From Enterobacterales bacterium (lineage in GTDB: Bacteria > Pseudomonadota > Gammaproteobacteria > Enterobacterales > Succinivibrionaceae), in NCBI GenBank assembly GCA_900768635.1, contig CAAGDP010000078.1, positions 1 through 15,438 of the forward strand: a DNA stretch of 15,438 bases, given 5' to 3'. The position numbers and the translations under genes are program-made. Below are positions 13,995-15,438 of the stretch, piece by piece (the stretch's first letter is position 1; each line of letters begins with the position of its first letter). A model generated the notes under the pieces. That model had not been told where the DNA came from, did not search any database, and was given only the letters and a program-made list of their open reading frames with translations.

Positions 13995-14821
13995 GCATCA
14001 TCCTGGAAAGATGAAACTAATTCTATATCGCTGATATTGACTTCGATATCAGCTTTTTTTTCCAAGTCACAAATCCAGGCTAAGTGTTCATTTGAAGGTT
14101 TTCTGTTGCGAAGTTCGTATAATTCGCCATTGTATCTAACTTTGAATTTAGTAACTTTTAAACTTTTTTTCTTACAATCAGGAACAGGCATTTCATAATC
14201 CTCAGTGACATCCTGACTAATAGCTTGTTTTTTTTTATCAATATAATCTGTCAGTATTGCAACATCGGCTCTTTTAATATCATCATTGACTGCTATGAAC
14301 TCAGTAACAGCATCAGCATCTCTGTTATATAGTCTGGATAGCTGTGCCAGCATCGTTGTATCTGTGTACTTTCCATCAAGAATCAAATTAACTACAGGCT
14401 CAGGAGCATCCACCAGCGCAAAATAAGAAGATACCCAGGCTTTTGATTTGTGGAATTTTTTTGTTATATCCTTATTAGAAAGTCCCTGATTTCGCAATCG
14501 AGACATAACATCAACAATTTCTCGAACAGTCAGATTATCTCTTTGGATGTTCTCAGTTACTTGATCTATGAGGTTATAGTCATCGTCAATAAAGGCCGGA
14601 ATGGTATCTTTACCTGCCATAATGCTGGCTCGATAGCGACGAGCACCATGGTTAATTACATAATGTCCGTTTTTATCAAGATGAACGGAAATAGGAGACT
14701 TAACCCCACGCTCGCTAATGCTTGCAGATAATTCCCGAAGACTATCTTCATCAAATGATTTTCTAGGTTGAGTTGGATCTTCGACAATTAAGTTAATATC
14801 CAGTTCGATTATTTCCTTCAT
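13991..14821 (-). CDS. korB: KorB: ParB-family transcriptional regulator / partition protein
   Basis: The sequence follows RP4 KorB closely in the N-terminal half: VEDPTQPR (13-20), SERGVKSPISV (36-46), YVINHGARRYRAS (54-66, the CTP-binding GxRRxRA box), IPAFIDDDYN (74-83), DQVTENIQR (86-94), then LTVREI. A helix-turn-helix lies at about 112-133. The C-terminal 45 residues (ELRNRKPSNEHLAWI, then ISDIELVSSF) match the KorB SH3-like dimerisation domain. Length is 276 aa against 358 in RP4. The missing part is mainly the acidic linker before the C-terminal domain. KorB represses many IncP operons and acts in partition with IncC. No incC is in this window. AAGGA lies ahead of ATG 14821. In RP4, korB is in the central control region, so its place beside traM is a rearrangement. 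Confidence 0.92.
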   Translation of the reverse strand: MKEIIELDINLIVEDPTQPRKSFDEDSLRELSASISERGVKSPISVHLDKNGHYVINHGARRYRASIMAGKDTIPAFIDDDYNLIDQVTENIQRDNLTVREIVDVMSRLRNQGLSNKDITKKFHKSKAWVSSYFALVDAPEPVVNLILDGKYTDTTMLAQLSRLYNRDADAVTEFIAVNDDIKRADVAILTDYIDKKKQAISQDVTEDYEMPVPDCKKKSLKVTKFKVRYNGELYELRNRKPSNEHLAWICDLEKKADIEVNISDIELVSSFQDDA

Positions 14822-15233
14822 TACAAATTCCTTGTTAATAGTTAGCTACCGTGAATGTTTTTATAATAAAAGTGACATTTGTGAAGATACATACATATGT
14901 AATCATCACAAAAAATCTTTGTATAATCAATATATAATTATATAAGTGAATGAAATGAATGTTTTTTTACATTCTTGAGTAAAAAAAATATTAAAAAAAA
15001 CTTAAGAAAATTAAGAAATTAGATGAAATAAAAAAAGGAATGTATCGCAAAAATTCTTCACACTATTCAATTTATTCACATTAATAATAACTTATTGATT
15101 TTATTTGATAATTTATATGAGATTTTTGAAATAATCTTCACAGAAATCTTCATAATTGTGAATGTTTTCGATAGAATTACCTGTATAATCATCTAAAATA
15201 AACTGATAGGCACAATTTTCAGGACATATGACT
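14822..15233. other. AT-rich intergenic region between korB and the AAA-ATPase-like gene
   Basis: I see no gene in this stretch. It contains TTTGTATAAT (14918-14927), sharing TTTGTATA with the oriT region and also an extended -10 reading rightward. It has five copies of TTCACA or its complement (14880, 15057, 15075, 15137, 15157). A GAATGT/ACATTC hairpin sits around a T6 loop (14957-14974). It must hold the korB promoter at its left side, where TATTAT/TATAAA on the minus strand near 14857-14866 is a possible -10. The repeats are too irregular to call an iteron origin. Confidence 0.45.
15182..15189 (+). promoter_or_regulatory. Extended -10 promoter for the AAA-ATPase-like gene
   Basis: TGTATAAT is a perfect extended -10 element, 44 bases upstream of the chosen start. 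TTGTGA at 15156-15161 is too distant (22 bases) to be an ideal -35, so activity would depend mainly on the extended -10. Confidence 0.45.
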
Positions 15234-15438
15234 ATGAGCGTAAAGACATTTAAACAATTACCTTATGGTGGGGAAGACTTTGTTTTAATAAGGGAGAATG
15301 ATTATTACTATGTGGATAAGACTTCTTACCTTAAAGCAGTCTTTACCAATTCGGCACCCGTCATGCTTTTTACCCGTCCGAGACGTTTCGGCAAAACATT
15401 GCTCATGGATATGTTTGCCACATTTTTAACTATTGCTG
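15234..15438 (+). CDS. AAA-ATPase-like (DUF1703-type) protein, 3' end outside window
   Basis: The visible 68 residues are typical of the AAA-ATPase-like / PD-(D/E)XK nuclease family. They start FKQLPYGGEDFVLIRENDY and continue with YYVDKTSYL (about 25-33), then the modified Walker A block FTRPRRFGKTLLMDMF. Full members are about 500-600 aa and usually end in a PD-(D/E)XK nuclease-like domain, which would lie beyond the window. The cellular role is not established. They are often present in many copies in gut and rumen bacteria and near mobile DNA. ATG 15234 is preferred over ATG 15228 because AGGA (15221-15224) is nine bases ahead of it but only three ahead of the other. Base use is somewhat richer in G+C than the neighbouring intergenic DNA. 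Confidence 0.88.
   Translation, partial: MSVKTFKQLPYGGEDFVLIRENDYYYVDKTSYLKAVFTNSAPVMLFTRPRRFGKTLLMDMFATFLTIA

Noticed and set aside
12754..14821. A ParA-ParB partition cassette formed by the ATPase gene and the ParB-family gene
   Set aside because: The genes are on opposite strands and separated by traM. The ATPase matches TraL of RP4 in sequence and place, and the ParB-family protein matches KorB.
14957..14974. GAATGT/ACATTC hairpin as a terminator
   Set aside because: No T run follows the stem on either strand. The T6 is in the loop, and no gene ends nearby.
15057..15162. TTCACA copies as replication iterons
   Set aside because: There are only a few six-base copies, in mixed orientation with irregular spacing, and no rep gene is in the window.
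1..15438. CRISPR arrays, tRNA or rRNA genes, insertion sequences
   Set aside because: No regularly spaced repeats, no cloverleaf or rRNA sequence, and no transposase or IS terminal repeats were seen.

Overview
The window is low-GC DNA, visibly much richer in A+T than classical IncP plasmids. Its main content is a conjugative-transfer DNA-processing region (relaxosome, coupling protein and accessory genes) with the same gene order as the Tra1 region of the IncP plasmid RP4/RK2. Standard genetic code, Shine-Dalgarno sites of the AGGAG/AAGGA type, a proteobacterial lipobox lipoprotein and IncP-type tra and KorB proteins suggest a low-GC proteobacterium. A gut or rumen gammaproteobacterium such as a Succinivibrionaceae member is my guess, and nothing in the window proves it. 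The DNA is probably part of a plasmid or integrative conjugative element. No replication initiator, no integrase and no mating-pair-formation (trb) genes are present here.

Layout. (1) 1-2813, plus strand: an apparent four-gene cargo operon, the first three genes joined by ATGA overlaps. It holds an acidic charged protein (start outside the window), a 437-aa protein whose N-terminal third looks like a RelE/YafQ-type toxin fold, a serine-recombinase-like protein lacking several catalytic arginines, and a lipoprotein with a predicted OB fold. A hairpin terminator follows. A decayed second copy of the recombinase gene's 3' end (2892-2950) marks the junction with the tra region. (2) 2960-12006, minus strand: traJ, traI, a 118-aa Cys-rich protein, traG, traF, traE (topoisomerase III), an 89-aa protein in the traD position and an ArdC/TraC-N-like protein in the traC position. 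(3) 12018-12110: an oriT with RP4-like sequence, ending at a predicted nick within CTATCCTG/CC. (4) 12355-13994, plus strand: traK, traL, traM. (5) 13991-14821, minus strand: a KorB-type ParB-family regulator, tail to tail with traM. (6) 14822-15233: AT-rich intergenic DNA. (7) From 15234: the start of an AAA-ATPase-like (DUF1703-type) protein that runs off the end.

How it would work: TraJ and TraK bind on either side of the nick at oriT. TraI nicks it using Tyr22, with Ser74 and His116 at the same residue numbers as in RP4 TraI. TraG couples the relaxosome to a type IV secretion channel that would have to be encoded elsewhere. TraF would process a pilin, TraE would resolve DNA topology, and the ArdC-like protein would protect or coat incoming single-stranded DNA. 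KorB probably regulates some of these promoters. A KorB-operator-like palindrome lies between traJ and traI, and a second motif (TTTGTATA/TATACAAA) recurs in oriT and its flanks.

The least explained parts are the 1-2813 cargo operon, the double-RHH TraJ, the Cys-rich 118-aa protein, and the ArdC-like protein that replaces the TraC primase.
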